From CALKHT01 sp964511575 (GTDB lineage: Bacteria > Planctomycetota > Phycisphaerae > Phycisphaerales > Phycisphaeraceae), in the NCBI GenBank assembly GCA_964511575.1, contig CAZEFM010000008.1, positions 4,751-68,750 on the forward strand: 64,000 nucleotides of DNA. The letters are read 5' to 3'. Within the stretch, counting starts at the first letter, position 1; each line of letters starts with the position of its first letter. Both the position numbers and the translations under genes were made by a program. Under the pieces are notes generated by a model. It was given only the letters and a program-made list of their open reading frames with translations, made no database searches and had not been told where the DNA came from. Positions 25,319-33,066 of this stretch are shown here, piece after piece.

Positions 25319-27277
25319 ATGTTGGACGTTTCAGGTGGCGCCGCCCAGGTGTTCGAGCCGCACGCTCTGGCGAAGGCGACGGAGCGGATCCCGGTGACGG
25401 TCTACAGCTCCAGTCGACAGGCCAGCCAGGCCGTCGCCCGCGAGATCGCCGAGCTGATCCGCACCAAGGCCGCCGCGGGGCAGCAGGCGGTGCTCGGCCT
25501 CGCCACCGGCTCCACCCCGACCGGCATCTACGATGAGCTGATCCGCCTCCATCGCGAGGAGAACCTCTCCTTCCGCAACGTCGTCACCTTCAACCTCGAT
25601 GAATACTGGCCCATGCAGCCGGACGAACTGCAAAGCTACGTCCGCTTCATGCGCGAACACCTGTTCGACCACGTCGACATTAACCCGGCCAACATCCACG
25701 TGCCCGACGGCACGATCGCGCGCGACGAAGTGTCAGCCTACTGCGCCGCCTACGAGCAGAAAATCCGCGATGCCGGCGGGCTTGATTTCCAGATTCTGGG
25801 CATTGGTCGCACCGGTCACATCGGCTTCAACGAGCCGGGTTCGCCGCGCGACAGTCGCACACGCATGATCACGCTGGACAAGGTGACGCGGATGGACGCC
25901 GCAAGCGACTTCTTCGGCGAGTGGAACGTGCCGCGCAAGGCGATCACCATGGGCGTGGACACGATCCTCTCCGCGCGGCGAATTGTGCTGCTGGCGTTCG
26001 GCGAGCACAAGGCCGCCATCATCAAGCGGGCGGTGGAAGGCGAAGTGTCGTCGAGCGTCTCGTCGAGCTACCTGCAGCAGCATCCCGCGGCGCGGATCGT
26101 GCTCGACCTCGCCGCCGCCGCCGAACTTACCCGCTTCAAAACGCCGTGGCTGCTCGGGTCGCTGGAGGATTTCGGCCTCACCTGGGACCAGACCATGACC
26201 CGCCGGGCCGCCATCTGGCTCGCCGACCTCACCGGCAAGGCGCTGCTCAAACTCACCGATGAGGACTACAACGAGCACGGCCTGCAGGAACTGCTTTCGG
26301 CACGCGGCTCAGCCTACGACATCAACATCGAAGTCTTTCGCGGACTGCAGCAGACCATCACCGGCTGGCCCGGCGGCAAACCCAATCGGCCGCGCCCCGA
26401 TGGCAGCGAGGATGTCTTCCCCAAACGCGTGGTCGTCTTCAGCCCGCACCCGGATGACGATGTCATCTCCATGGGGGGCACGCTCATTCGTTTGTGCGAA
26501 CAGGGGCACGATGTGCACGTGGCGTATCAGACATCAGGCAACATCGCGGTGTTTGATGAGGAAGCGCTGCGCCTGGTGGACTTCGTCGTGGAGTACGCCC
26601 GCGCGTTCAACGTCGGCGTGAGCCGCGTCGAGGACATTGAAGATCACATCGAAGCATTCGTGCGCGCCAAGAAGCCGGGCGAGGTGGACAGTCCCGCGCT
26701 GCAGACGATCAAGGCGCTGGTACGTCGCACCGAAGCACGGGCTGCGGCGAAGTACTCCGGCGTGAAGGCGGAGAACATCCACTTCCTGGACATGCCGTTC
26801 TATGAAACCGGCCGGGTGCGCAAGAAGCCGCTGGGTGAGGACGATGTGCGCATCATCGTCGACCTGCTGCAGCAGGTGAAGCCGCACCAGATTTATGCCG
26901 CGGGCGATCTGTCCGACCCGCACGGCACGCACCGCGTTTGCCTCGATGCGATCTTTGCCGCGTTGGAGGAACTGAAAAATGAGCCGTGGATGCAGCAGTG
27001 TGACCTGTGGCTCTACCGCGGGGCATGGCAGGAGTGGGGCATCGACGAGGTGGTTATGGCGGTGCCATTGTCACCCGACGAGGTGATGCGCAAGCGCCTG
27101 GCGATCTTCAAGCACCAGTCGCAGAAGGACCGCGCTCTTTTCCCCGGCCCCAGCGACCCGCGCGAGTTCTGGCAGCGAGCCGAAGACCGCAACCGCAACA
27201 CCGCCGAACGCTACGACAAACTGGGCCTGTCGGAATACGAAGCCATCGAAGGCTTCGTGCGACATAAGCGCGGGTGA
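25319..27277 (+). CDS. nagB: Glucosamine-6-phosphate deaminase fused to PIG-L/LmbE deacetylase
   Basis: 652 residues from ATG 25319 (GGAG 7 bases upstream). Residues about 20-290 are NagB: 'LGLATGSTPTGIYDEL', 'FNLDEYWPM', 'GIGRTGHIGFNEPGS'. It converts glucosamine-6-phosphate to fructose-6-phosphate and ammonia. Residues about 370-620 are a PIG-L/LmbE metal-dependent deacetylase: 'FSPHPDDDVISMGGTL' and 'DPHGTHRVC'. This fusion is known in Bacteroidetes and relatives and could couple deacetylation of an N-acetyl amino sugar to deamination. In the deaminase the Asp that pairs with the catalytic His in E. coli NagB ('NDGHI') is Thr here. A role downstream of the sialidases and NanA in amino-sugar use is likely. 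Substrate of the deacetylase half unproven. Confidence 0.9.
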   Translation: MLDVSGGAAQVFEPHALAKATERIPVTVYSSSRQASQAVAREIAELIRTKAAAGQQAVLGLATGSTPTGIYDELIRLHREENLSFRNVVTFNLDEYWPMQPDELQSYVRFMREHLFDHVDINPANIHVPDGTIARDEVSAYCAAYEQKIRDAGGLDFQILGIGRTGHIGFNEPGSPRDSRTRMITLDKVTRMDAASDFFGEWNVPRKAITMGVDTILSARRIVLLAFGEHKAAIIKRAVEGEVSSSVSSSYLQQHPAARIVLDLAAAAELTRFKTPWLLGSLEDFGLTWDQTMTRRAAIWLADLTGKALLKLTDEDYNEHGLQELLSARGSAYDINIEVFRGLQQTITGWPGGKPNRPRPDGSEDVFPKRVVVFSPHPDDDVISMGGTLIRLCEQGHDVHVAYQTSGNIAVFDEEALRLVDFVVEYARAFNVGVSRVEDIEDHIEAFVRAKKPGEVDSPALQTIKALVRRTEARAAAKYSGVKAENIHFLDMPFYETGRVRKKPLGEDDVRIIVDLLQQVKPHQIYAAGDLSDPHGTHRVCLDAIFAALEELKNEPWMQQCDLWLYRGAWQEWGIDEVVMAVPLSPDEVMRKRLAIFKHQSQKDRALFPGPSDPREFWQRAEDRNRNTAERYDKLGLSEYEAIEGFVRHKRG

Positions 27278-27300
27278 ACAGCGCGAACCCGACCAACATC

Positions 27301-27383
27301 GAATGACCAATGCCGAAGCTCCAAACCTATTGGCTCGAACGTTCGGCATTTCTTCGCCATTTGTCATGCGACATTCGGCATTT
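27301..27383. repeat. Short dispersed-type repeat with inverted copies
   Basis: AATGCCGAA at 27309-27317 is matched by its reverse complement TTCGGCATT at 27342-27350 and again at 27374-27382. The sequence lies between convergent genes and resembles the degenerate 'ATTCGGCATT/CATTTGTCAT' intergenic repeats seen in several planctomycete genomes. It could act as a bidirectional transcript end. Confidence 0.45.
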
Positions 27384-27388
27384 CCGCG

Positions 27389-28804
27389 TCATCCACGCAC
27401 GGTTGGCAGTTTGGCTGCCTGCCAGGCGCTCATGCCGCCCATGACGTTGGTGACATGATGGTGGCCGTGGCGTTTGAGGAGGGATGCGGCGATGGAGGCG
27501 CGGAAGCCGGTACCGCAGACGATGGCGATGGGGCGGTTGTCGGGCAATGTGTCCATGCGCTGCGACAGCAGCCCCGCATGGATGTGCGCAGCGCCCTCGA
27601 TGTGGCCGGCGTTCCATTCACGATCCGTGCGCACATCGAGTACGAACGGTCGATGGCCATCGCCCTGACGCAGTCGCTCGTTCAGTTCGTGAACCGTAAG
27701 CACATCGAGTCGCGCCAACGGCAGGCCGGCGTTCTGCCATGCTTCGATCCCACCGGCGAGATAGCCGACGATGTCATCGAACCCAATGCGAATGAGGTGC
27801 GTCACGACGGTGTCGCGATCGTTGTCATCGTCGAGTACCAGCACGATAGGCTTGTCGTAAGGCAGCACCCACCCCGCCCAGTACGCCAGATTGTCGCTCA
27901 ACGGAATGTTGATGGCGTTGGGAATATGCGCCGCGGCGAACGCCTGTTTGGAACGCGCGTCGAGGATGATCAGGTCATCGTCGATCATGCCGTGGAGTTC
28001 ATGTGACGACAGGGCGCGTCGACCGGGCAGCGCATCGCCGAACACCTTCGGCCCTTGAGCGTTGACCTGTTTCATGCGTCGGAAGTAAGGCGGAGCCGGG
28101 GGCATGTCGCTCATGAGCGCATCGATCCAGGCCGCTTCGGGTTGCTGCTGCATGGAAGCGTTGAAGCGGCGTTCGTATCCGAGCGTGGACGAGCGTCGCG
28201 ATCCGATGGCCTTGCCGCAGAGCGAGCCTTCGCCATGGGCGGGCATGATCTCGGTGAAGTCGGGCAGTTCGGGCACGCGGTTGAAGAGCGTGCCATAGAG
28301 CTGATGCGCGAGTTGTTTCTGTGCTTCGGCGCCGAGCAGGTCGGGGCGGCCGACATCACCGACGAAAATGAGGTCGCCGGTGAAGAGCACCCATGGTTGG
28401 TCGTCGCTGCGTGTGTTGTCGTAGAGCGCCCAACTGATGTGTTCAGGCGTGTGGCCGGGCGTGTGGATGGCCTTGAGGCGCAGGTCGCCCAGGCTTAGTT
28501 CATCGCCATCACGCACCGGGTGATCGGCGTAGGATGGTGTCCACTCAGGACCACCCTCGGCCGAAGCGTGGATGCGCGGCTTGTCGCCGAGCCTGGTCTT
28601 GAGTTCGCGCGCCCCGCTGATGAAGTCGGCATGCACGTGCGTTTCAAGGATGTCGGTGATGCGCAGCTTCTCACGTTCCGCAATGGCGATGTAGGCATCA
28701 ACATCGCGGGTCGGGTCGATCACGGCCGCCCGTCTGCTCTTTTCATCGCCGACGATGTAGGAGGCGATCGCCAATCCGGGAATGAAGCGCTGGTGGAGGA
28801 ACAT
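27389..28804 (-). CDS. Metallo-beta-lactamase/double-rhodanese protein (persulfide dioxygenase-like)
   Basis: 471 residues from ATG 28804 (GAGGAGA upstream); the frame runs on to 29014 without features. Residues 1-240 are an ETHE1-like metallo-beta-lactamase domain: 'THVHADFISG' (His56, His58, Asp60), 'TPGHTPEH' (His118), 'FTGDLIFVGDVGRPDLL' (Asp144), 'MPAHGEGSLCG'. Two rhodanese domains follow (about 265-360 and 368-468). The second has the active Cys in 'IVCGTGFRAS'; the first has 'LVLDDDNDRD' at that place, so it lacks the Cys. Such enzymes oxidise glutathione- or protein-bound persulfide and move sulfane sulfur. Last gene of the ArsR operon; likely sulfide detoxification. Confidence 0.88.
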   Translation of the reverse strand: MFLHQRFIPGLAIASYIVGDEKSRRAAVIDPTRDVDAYIAIAEREKLRITDILETHVHADFISGARELKTRLGDKPRIHASAEGGPEWTPSYADHPVRDGDELSLGDLRLKAIHTPGHTPEHISWALYDNTRSDDQPWVLFTGDLIFVGDVGRPDLLGAEAQKQLAHQLYGTLFNRVPELPDFTEIMPAHGEGSLCGKAIGSRRSSTLGYERRFNASMQQQPEAAWIDALMSDMPPAPPYFRRMKQVNAQGPKVFGDALPGRRALSSHELHGMIDDDLIILDARSKQAFAAAHIPNAINIPLSDNLAYWAGWVLPYDKPIVLVLDDDNDRDTVVTHLIRIGFDDIVGYLAGGIEAWQNAGLPLARLDVLTVHELNERLRQGDGHRPFVLDVRTDREWNAGHIEGAAHIHAGLLSQRMDTLPDNRPIAIVCGTGFRASIAASLLKRHGHHHVTNVMGGMSAWQAAKLPTVRG

Positions 28805-28848
28805 GTGGGTCTCCTCAGGTTGCGTGAAGGGTGGGTGTGTGGATCCGA

Positions 28849-29418
28849 TCACGTTTGTGGTTGGGTGTGCGGTTGGCAGTTCGGGCTGGCACATCGGTTC
28901 CACGGCGCGTTGGCGAGGAGCATCGCCATACCGCACCAGTCGGTGATGCCGGCAAAAACCAGTCCGCCCCCGACGAACGCCGACAGCGCCAAGAAAGTGG
29001 GGTGGATCAGCCATCCAAGCAGAACGCCGACGAGGACAAGGCTTCCCGCGGCGATGCGCACCTGCCGCTCCAGCGAGATCACGCTGCGGTTACGTTCAAC
29101 GGGCAGGCCCGCCTGCTCCCATGCCACCAGCCCGCCTTCGATGACCGCGGCGTCGATGCCCGCCTGCCGAAGCTGTTCGCAAGCCTCCGCAGCACGTCGA
29201 CCGGTCCGGCAAAGCAGGTAAATCGGTGCATCACCCGCAGCACGGCGCAGCGCCTCCATGTCGAATTTGTCCAACGGCATCAACTGCGTGTTGGCGATGT
29301 GGCTTTGGGCGTACTCGATGGGCGTACGCACATCGACGATGTGGGCCGGCTCGCCGCGGTCACGCTGTTGATTGAGTTTTTGTGGAGTGATGGTGTTGTT
29401 TTGATTGCCAGCGGTCAT
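28849..29418 (-). CDS. YgaP-like membrane rhodanese (rhodanese + DUF2892)
   Basis: 189 residues from ATG 29418, which overlaps the stop of the ArsR gene by 4 bases (ATGA). Residues about 10-105 are a rhodanese domain with active-site Cys in 'YLLCRTGRRAAEAC'. The C-terminal part has two hydrophobic helices (about 122-165, 'GSLVLVGVLLGWLIHPTFL', 'GLVFAGITDWCGMAMLL') of DUF2892, as in E. coli YgaP. The domain faces the cytoplasm and transfers sulfane sulfur. The open frame to 29793 is an artefact running antisense-like through the repressor in another phase. Coupled with ArsR and the MBL/rhodanese gene. Confidence 0.9.
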   Translation of the reverse strand: MTAGNQNNTITPQKLNQQRDRGEPAHIVDVRTPIEYAQSHIANTQLMPLDKFDMEALRRAAGDAPIYLLCRTGRRAAEACEQLRQAGIDAAVIEGGLVAWEQAGLPVERNRSVISLERQVRIAAGSLVLVGVLLGWLIHPTFLALSAFVGGGLVFAGITDWCGMAMLLANAPWNRCASPNCQPHTQPQT

Positions 29419-29780
29419 GATTGTTTCTCCCGTTGGTGGACACGCCGTGAGGTACGGGTGGGGGTGTCCAGCCCCAGCGCGGCATGTTCCCGTCGCGCGT
29501 GCGCCACCACGCCGTCGCACAGGTGTTGGCAAATGTCGAAGATGGACGCATCGCTGCAGTGGTAGATCGCGCTGACGCCGACGCGTTGCACATCGACGAG
29601 CCCTGCACGTCGCAGCACCGCCAGGTGCTTGGACACCGACGCCTGTGCCACGCCCAGCTCCTCGGCGAGCCCGGTCACGTTGCACGGCCCGGTGCGCAGC
29701 CGCATGAGCAGCCGCAGCCGCGTCGCATCCGCCAGCGCCGCCAGCCGCTCCACCACCTTGTCGATCAGCTCTTCCTTCAT
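29415..29780 (-). CDS. ArsR-family repressor, probably persulfide-responsive (BigR/SqrR-like)
   Basis: 121 residues. Winged helix-turn-helix with 'LADATRLRLLMRLRTGPCNVTGLAEEL' region (recognition helix 'AQASVSKHLAVLRRAGLV') and beta wing 'VQRVGVSAIYHC'. Four cysteines: Cys33 near helix 2, Cys75, Cys84 and Cys88 in the C-terminal helix ('FDICQHLCDGVV'). In BigR and SqrR, one Cys in a comparable early position and one in the last helix form a tetrasulfide link when persulfide is present. Cys33 with Cys84 or Cys88 could do the same; classical arsenic motifs (CVC) are absent. First gene of a three-gene sulfur operon, with a matching operator overlapping its promoter. Confidence 0.88.
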   Translation of the reverse strand: MKEELIDKVVERLAALADATRLRLLMRLRTGPCNVTGLAEELGVAQASVSKHLAVLRRAGLVDVQRVGVSAIYHCSDASIFDICQHLCDGVVAHARREHAALGLDTPTRTSRRVHQREKQS

Positions 29781-29786
29781 TGTTGT

Positions 29787-29802
29787 ATTCCAATATAAGA
29801 AT
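29787..29802 (-). promoter_or_regulatory. ATTC-N8-GAAT operator in front of the ArsR gene
   Basis: ATTC at 29787-29790 and GAAT at 29799-29802 are separated by 8 bases. This is the spacing and sequence I recall for SqrR-type persulfide sensors. It lies 7-22 bases upstream of the repressor start codon and overlaps AT-rich, -10-like sequence on the minus strand (TATATT), so binding would block transcription of its own operon. Confidence 0.65.
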
Positions 29803-29986
29803 ATAAGCGGCGTGAGGATGGAAGTCCAGAGAATTTTCGGAAGGTGCGGAAGCAGAGGCCGGAGCGAATGCAGGGCCGGGTCACGAAGCGATCAGGGTGA
29901 ATGGCAAGTCCCCGGCCTGGCGGCGCAGGCCGTCGGCGTTGGGCGTTCTCGAATCGGTTCGGCGATAGTGCCCGCGCAGGGCGGGG

Positions 29987-31351
29987 TCAGCCTCGGGTGT
30001 CGGCGGCGGTGGCTTCGGTGGTTCGGCCGGTGACCTGCACGGGCACTTCGTGCGCCAGCGCGCCGGTGCCGGTGACAGCCAGGTCGGCCACGCCGGCGAA
30101 GCCTTCGGTGATCTCGACGTATCCGTCACGCTGCACGCCGGTCTGCACGTTCAGTTCGACCGCTCGGCCGTCCTGCACGGCATAGACCTTCTTCACGCCG
30201 GCGAAGGAGACGACGGCCTCCGCAGGGACGAACGTCACGTTCTCCTCGACGTGGGTGAAGATCGACGCCCGCGCGAAACCACCGGGGCGAAGTCGGCCGG
30301 CGTCGTTGCGGACGACCACTTCAATCTCGAACGTGCGGCTGCTGCGGTCGACCTGCGGGTTCACACGCGCCACCATGCCGTGGAACGTTTCGTCATACGC
30401 ATCGACGAACAGGTGCACCACCTGTCCCGTCTTAACGAGCGAGGAGAAGCGTTCCGGCACCCGGGCGCGGAATTTGATCGGGTTGTCCGCCACGAGGTGG
30501 AACATCGGCGCGCCCTCGCGGACATACTCACCGACAGACACCAGTCGGGCGGACACGGCGTATCGATCGTCCGCCTGCGTGCTGACCACCTCTTCCGTGG
30601 TGGTGGCAACGGTCGTTTCGATGGAGCCCGTTTCCGTGGCGGGTGTCGCCTCGACGGTGGTGGCCAGGGGCTGCTCGGGCGTTCGGATGGTCGTGTCGCG
30701 CAGACGCTGCTGCTCCAGGGCAAGCTCGCTGCGGCGTGTCTGCGCCTCGGCGAGAATCGACTGAGCGTTGAGCAGCGCGACTTCATAATCGCTGCGCGCC
30801 ACTTCGAAGGCGGTTTGCAGGTCGGCGAAGTCCTGTTCGCTGATGAGCGGCTGGTCCTGCTCAAAGAGCTGACGGGCACGCTGGAGTCGGGCCTCGGCGT
30901 TGGCGGCCTGCCGCTGGGCGCGGACCACGGTGGGAACCCGGGCGGGGTCGAAGGTGGATTCGGGGAAGTCATCCAGCCCGAGCTTCGCCAGCGCTTCCTG
31001 GATGGCCATGCGTTTCTGGTTGACGTTGAGTTCGTAATCGATGCGGTCGAGCTGCGCCAGTGGGGCGTTGAGTCCGACACGGTCGCCCACATCGCGGAAG
31101 ATGGCGATGATGCGTCCGGCGACCTTGGCGGAAATCACGGTTTCCTCATCGCCATAGAGCGTGCCGACGACCTCGATGGTGCGTTGCACGGGCTGAACGC
31201 GGCTGGAGGCGACGGTGACGTTGATGGATTCGGGGGTCTGGCGTTGCGGATTGGCGGCCCCGGGCTCGCTGTTACAGCCGAAGGCCTGCAACGTCAGCAC
31301 GGTCGCCATGGCTCCGCGGAACAAGACATTCGTGTGCGGTCGATAACGCAT
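29987..31351 (-). CDS. Lipoprotein periplasmic adaptor of an RND-type exporter
   Basis: 454 residues. Lipobox 'LQAFGC' with Cys26. Residues about 45-100 hold the first lipoyl half and barrel ('EVVGTLYGDEETVISAKVAGRI', in part), 'RDVGDRVGLNAPLAQLD'; a long alpha-helical hairpin follows (about 110-230). The second lipoyl half is at about 285-305 ('ARLVSVGEYVREGAPMF'), then the beta-barrel and membrane-proximal domains to the end. An odd Thr/Glu-rich insert of about 45 residues (about 240-285) separates 'TTIRTP' from the second lipoyl half. These adaptors join an inner-membrane pump to TolC. It is divergent from the tolC-like gene; the RND pump at 36463 or another pump may be its partner. Confidence 0.88.
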   Translation of the reverse strand: MRYRPHTNVLFRGAMATVLTLQAFGCNSEPGAANPQRQTPESINVTVASSRVQPVQRTIEVVGTLYGDEETVISAKVAGRIIAIFRDVGDRVGLNAPLAQLDRIDYELNVNQKRMAIQEALAKLGLDDFPESTFDPARVPTVVRAQRQAANAEARLQRARQLFEQDQPLISEQDFADLQTAFEVARSDYEVALLNAQSILAEAQTRRSELALEQQRLRDTTIRTPEQPLATTVEATPATETGSIETTVATTTEEVVSTQADDRYAVSARLVSVGEYVREGAPMFHLVADNPIKFRARVPERFSSLVKTGQVVHLFVDAYDETFHGMVARVNPQVDRSSRTFEIEVVVRNDAGRLRPGGFARASIFTHVEENVTFVPAEAVVSFAGVKKVYAVQDGRAVELNVQTGVQRDGYVEITEGFAGVADLAVTGTGALAHEVPVQVTGRTTEATAADTRG

Positions 31352-31539
31352 AGTCGCTCCATCTTAGCGGCGATCCTGTTGGTTGTAGCGATGGGCGGCC
31401 GGGATATCCGCATTACAATGATCGGCGCTTGGCCCGCAAGCGTTGAGAGGCGGCTTGTCGCTCCGGTGTACGGATGCCCGGGGTCGGCGGGGCCCGCCGC
31501 GATGGGATCAGAGGTTCGACAGATATAAGGATGGAATGC

Positions 31540-33033
31540 ATGGCCGAAGCGCCGACGGCTGCATCATGTGGTTCGCGATGGTTCCGTATTCTTGCGATAG
31601 GTGTTCTGCTGCTGCCCGGCTGTGCGGTGGATCAGGCCCGGGAGGTCGAGACCTATAAGGAAGTGACCCGCCTGGTGGTGGATCCGCTGCCGTTTGAGCC
31701 GGGCGCCCCGCTGACGCTGCGCGACGCCATGATGCTCGCCAACGAGCACAACGAGCGGCTCGCCATCGAGGGTGAGAACTTCCTGCAGGCCCTTATCAAC
31801 AAGCAGCGTGCGGTGGCGGCGTTCCTGCCGACGATCGACATGGTGTACACCTACTCCTTCCGCGACCGTGCGGGGCTGTCCGGCCGTGTCGATCAGTCGA
31901 CGCTCTCGGCGGGGGGGACGCTGACGCTTTTCGACGGGTTTGGCAACGTGGCGACGCTGCGGCGGGAGCTCGCCACGATCGAGCAGCGGCGGGCGCTTCT
32001 GCTCGAAGCGCAGGAGGCGCTGCTGCTGGATGTGGCGGTGATCTACTACCAGATCCTGCGCGCGGAGCGATCGGTGCTGGTGCTGCGAAACTCGCTGGCG
32101 GTGCAGGAGGAGCGCGTCCGCGAGACGCGCGAGCGGCACCGTGCGGGGATCGTGCGCTACCTGGATGTGGCTCAGACGGAGGCGCAGGCGTCCGCCACGC
32201 GGGTCAGTCTGCTCAATGCCGAACGCGATGTCCGCAACAGCCGGGCAGTTCTGGCGTTCCTGACCAACGCGCCGGTGCAGGACAGCCCGCTGACCGACCG
32301 CTTCGCCCTGCCACAGGACATTGTCGATCTGGATCGGCTCGTCGATCTGGCGATGCGGCATCGGCAGGACGTCCTGGCGGCCGAGGCGGCGGCACAGTCG
32401 GCACGGCAGAACGTCGAAGTCGCCTTCAGCCAGTACTACCCGTCCATCGCCCTGGACCTGGACGGCTTCCTGCATCGCAGCCCCTCGTTCGCCGGCGCGC
32501 CGGACTGGACGGGGCTGATCCGGGCGAATTTGCCGTTGTTCACCGCGGGGTTGATCGAAGCCGATGTGCGGACCGCCTGGTCGGTTTTCCGGCAGAGTGT
32601 TCTGGCGCTACAGTTAACACGCCGGCAGGTGATGCAGGACGTTCAGGTCGCCTATGAGAACCTGCGGACGAGTCGCCAACGGCTGGCGGAGTTGCAGACG
32701 CAGCTCGCGGCGGCGGAACAGGCGTTTCGTCAGGCGGAGGGGTCGTACAACGTGGGGTTGGCGACGAACCTGGAGCGGGTGACGGCACAGGATCAGTTGC
32801 TCGCCGCCCAGTTGGAACTGGCCAGCGAGCAGTACGACCAGAAGCTTTTTTATCTGGATCTGCTGCGTGCGATCGGTTTGATGCGTGAGGAGGATGCGTT
32901 GGTGGTGCCGCCGAGCGATGCGCCGGAGCTGGAGATCGACCCTGCTGCGGAACATCCGGAGGTGCTCCAGACGCCTGACCTGGTTCCGAGCGAGGACGGT
33001 GTGATTCCGCCCCCGCCGGCGCCCGAACCCTGA
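31540..33033 (+). CDS. TolC-family outer-membrane efflux lipoprotein
   Basis: About 497 residues from ATG 31540, preferred because AAGGA lies at the right distance and it gives a proper lipoprotein signal ('VLLLPGC', Cys at about 29); ATG 31531 and an earlier GTG/ATG at 31474 are in frame. The mature part shows the TolC duplicated coiled-coil hairpins: 'LTLRDAMMLANEHNERLAIE', 'ALLLDVAVIYYQILRAERSV', and in the second repeat 'VMQDVQVAYENLRTSRQRL'. 'NVGLATNLERVTAQDQLLAA' is the usual end of the second hairpin. The C-terminus is Pro/Glu-rich. It forms the outer duct for the adaptor/pump genes around it; 33 bp before the MacA-like gene. Confidence 0.9.
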   Translation: MAEAPTAASCGSRWFRILAIGVLLLPGCAVDQAREVETYKEVTRLVVDPLPFEPGAPLTLRDAMMLANEHNERLAIEGENFLQALINKQRAVAAFLPTIDMVYTYSFRDRAGLSGRVDQSTLSAGGTLTLFDGFGNVATLRRELATIEQRRALLLEAQEALLLDVAVIYYQILRAERSVLVLRNSLAVQEERVRETRERHRAGIVRYLDVAQTEAQASATRVSLLNAERDVRNSRAVLAFLTNAPVQDSPLTDRFALPQDIVDLDRLVDLAMRHRQDVLAAEAAAQSARQNVEVAFSQYYPSIALDLDGFLHRSPSFAGAPDWTGLIRANLPLFTAGLIEADVRTAWSVFRQSVLALQLTRRQVMQDVQVAYENLRTSRQRLAELQTQLAAAEQAFRQAEGSYNVGLATNLERVTAQDQLLAAQLELASEQYDQKLFYLDLLRAIGLMREEDALVVPPSDAPELEIDPAAEHPEVLQTPDLVPSEDGVIPPPPAPEP

Positions 33034-33066
33034 TGATCGACAGGTTTCCTGCGAAAGCGTTCGCCC

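Noticed and set aside
30050..31528. 492-codon ORF on the plus strand
   Set aside because: Antisense to the efflux adaptor, which has a lipobox and clear MFP motifs; the plus ORF has none.
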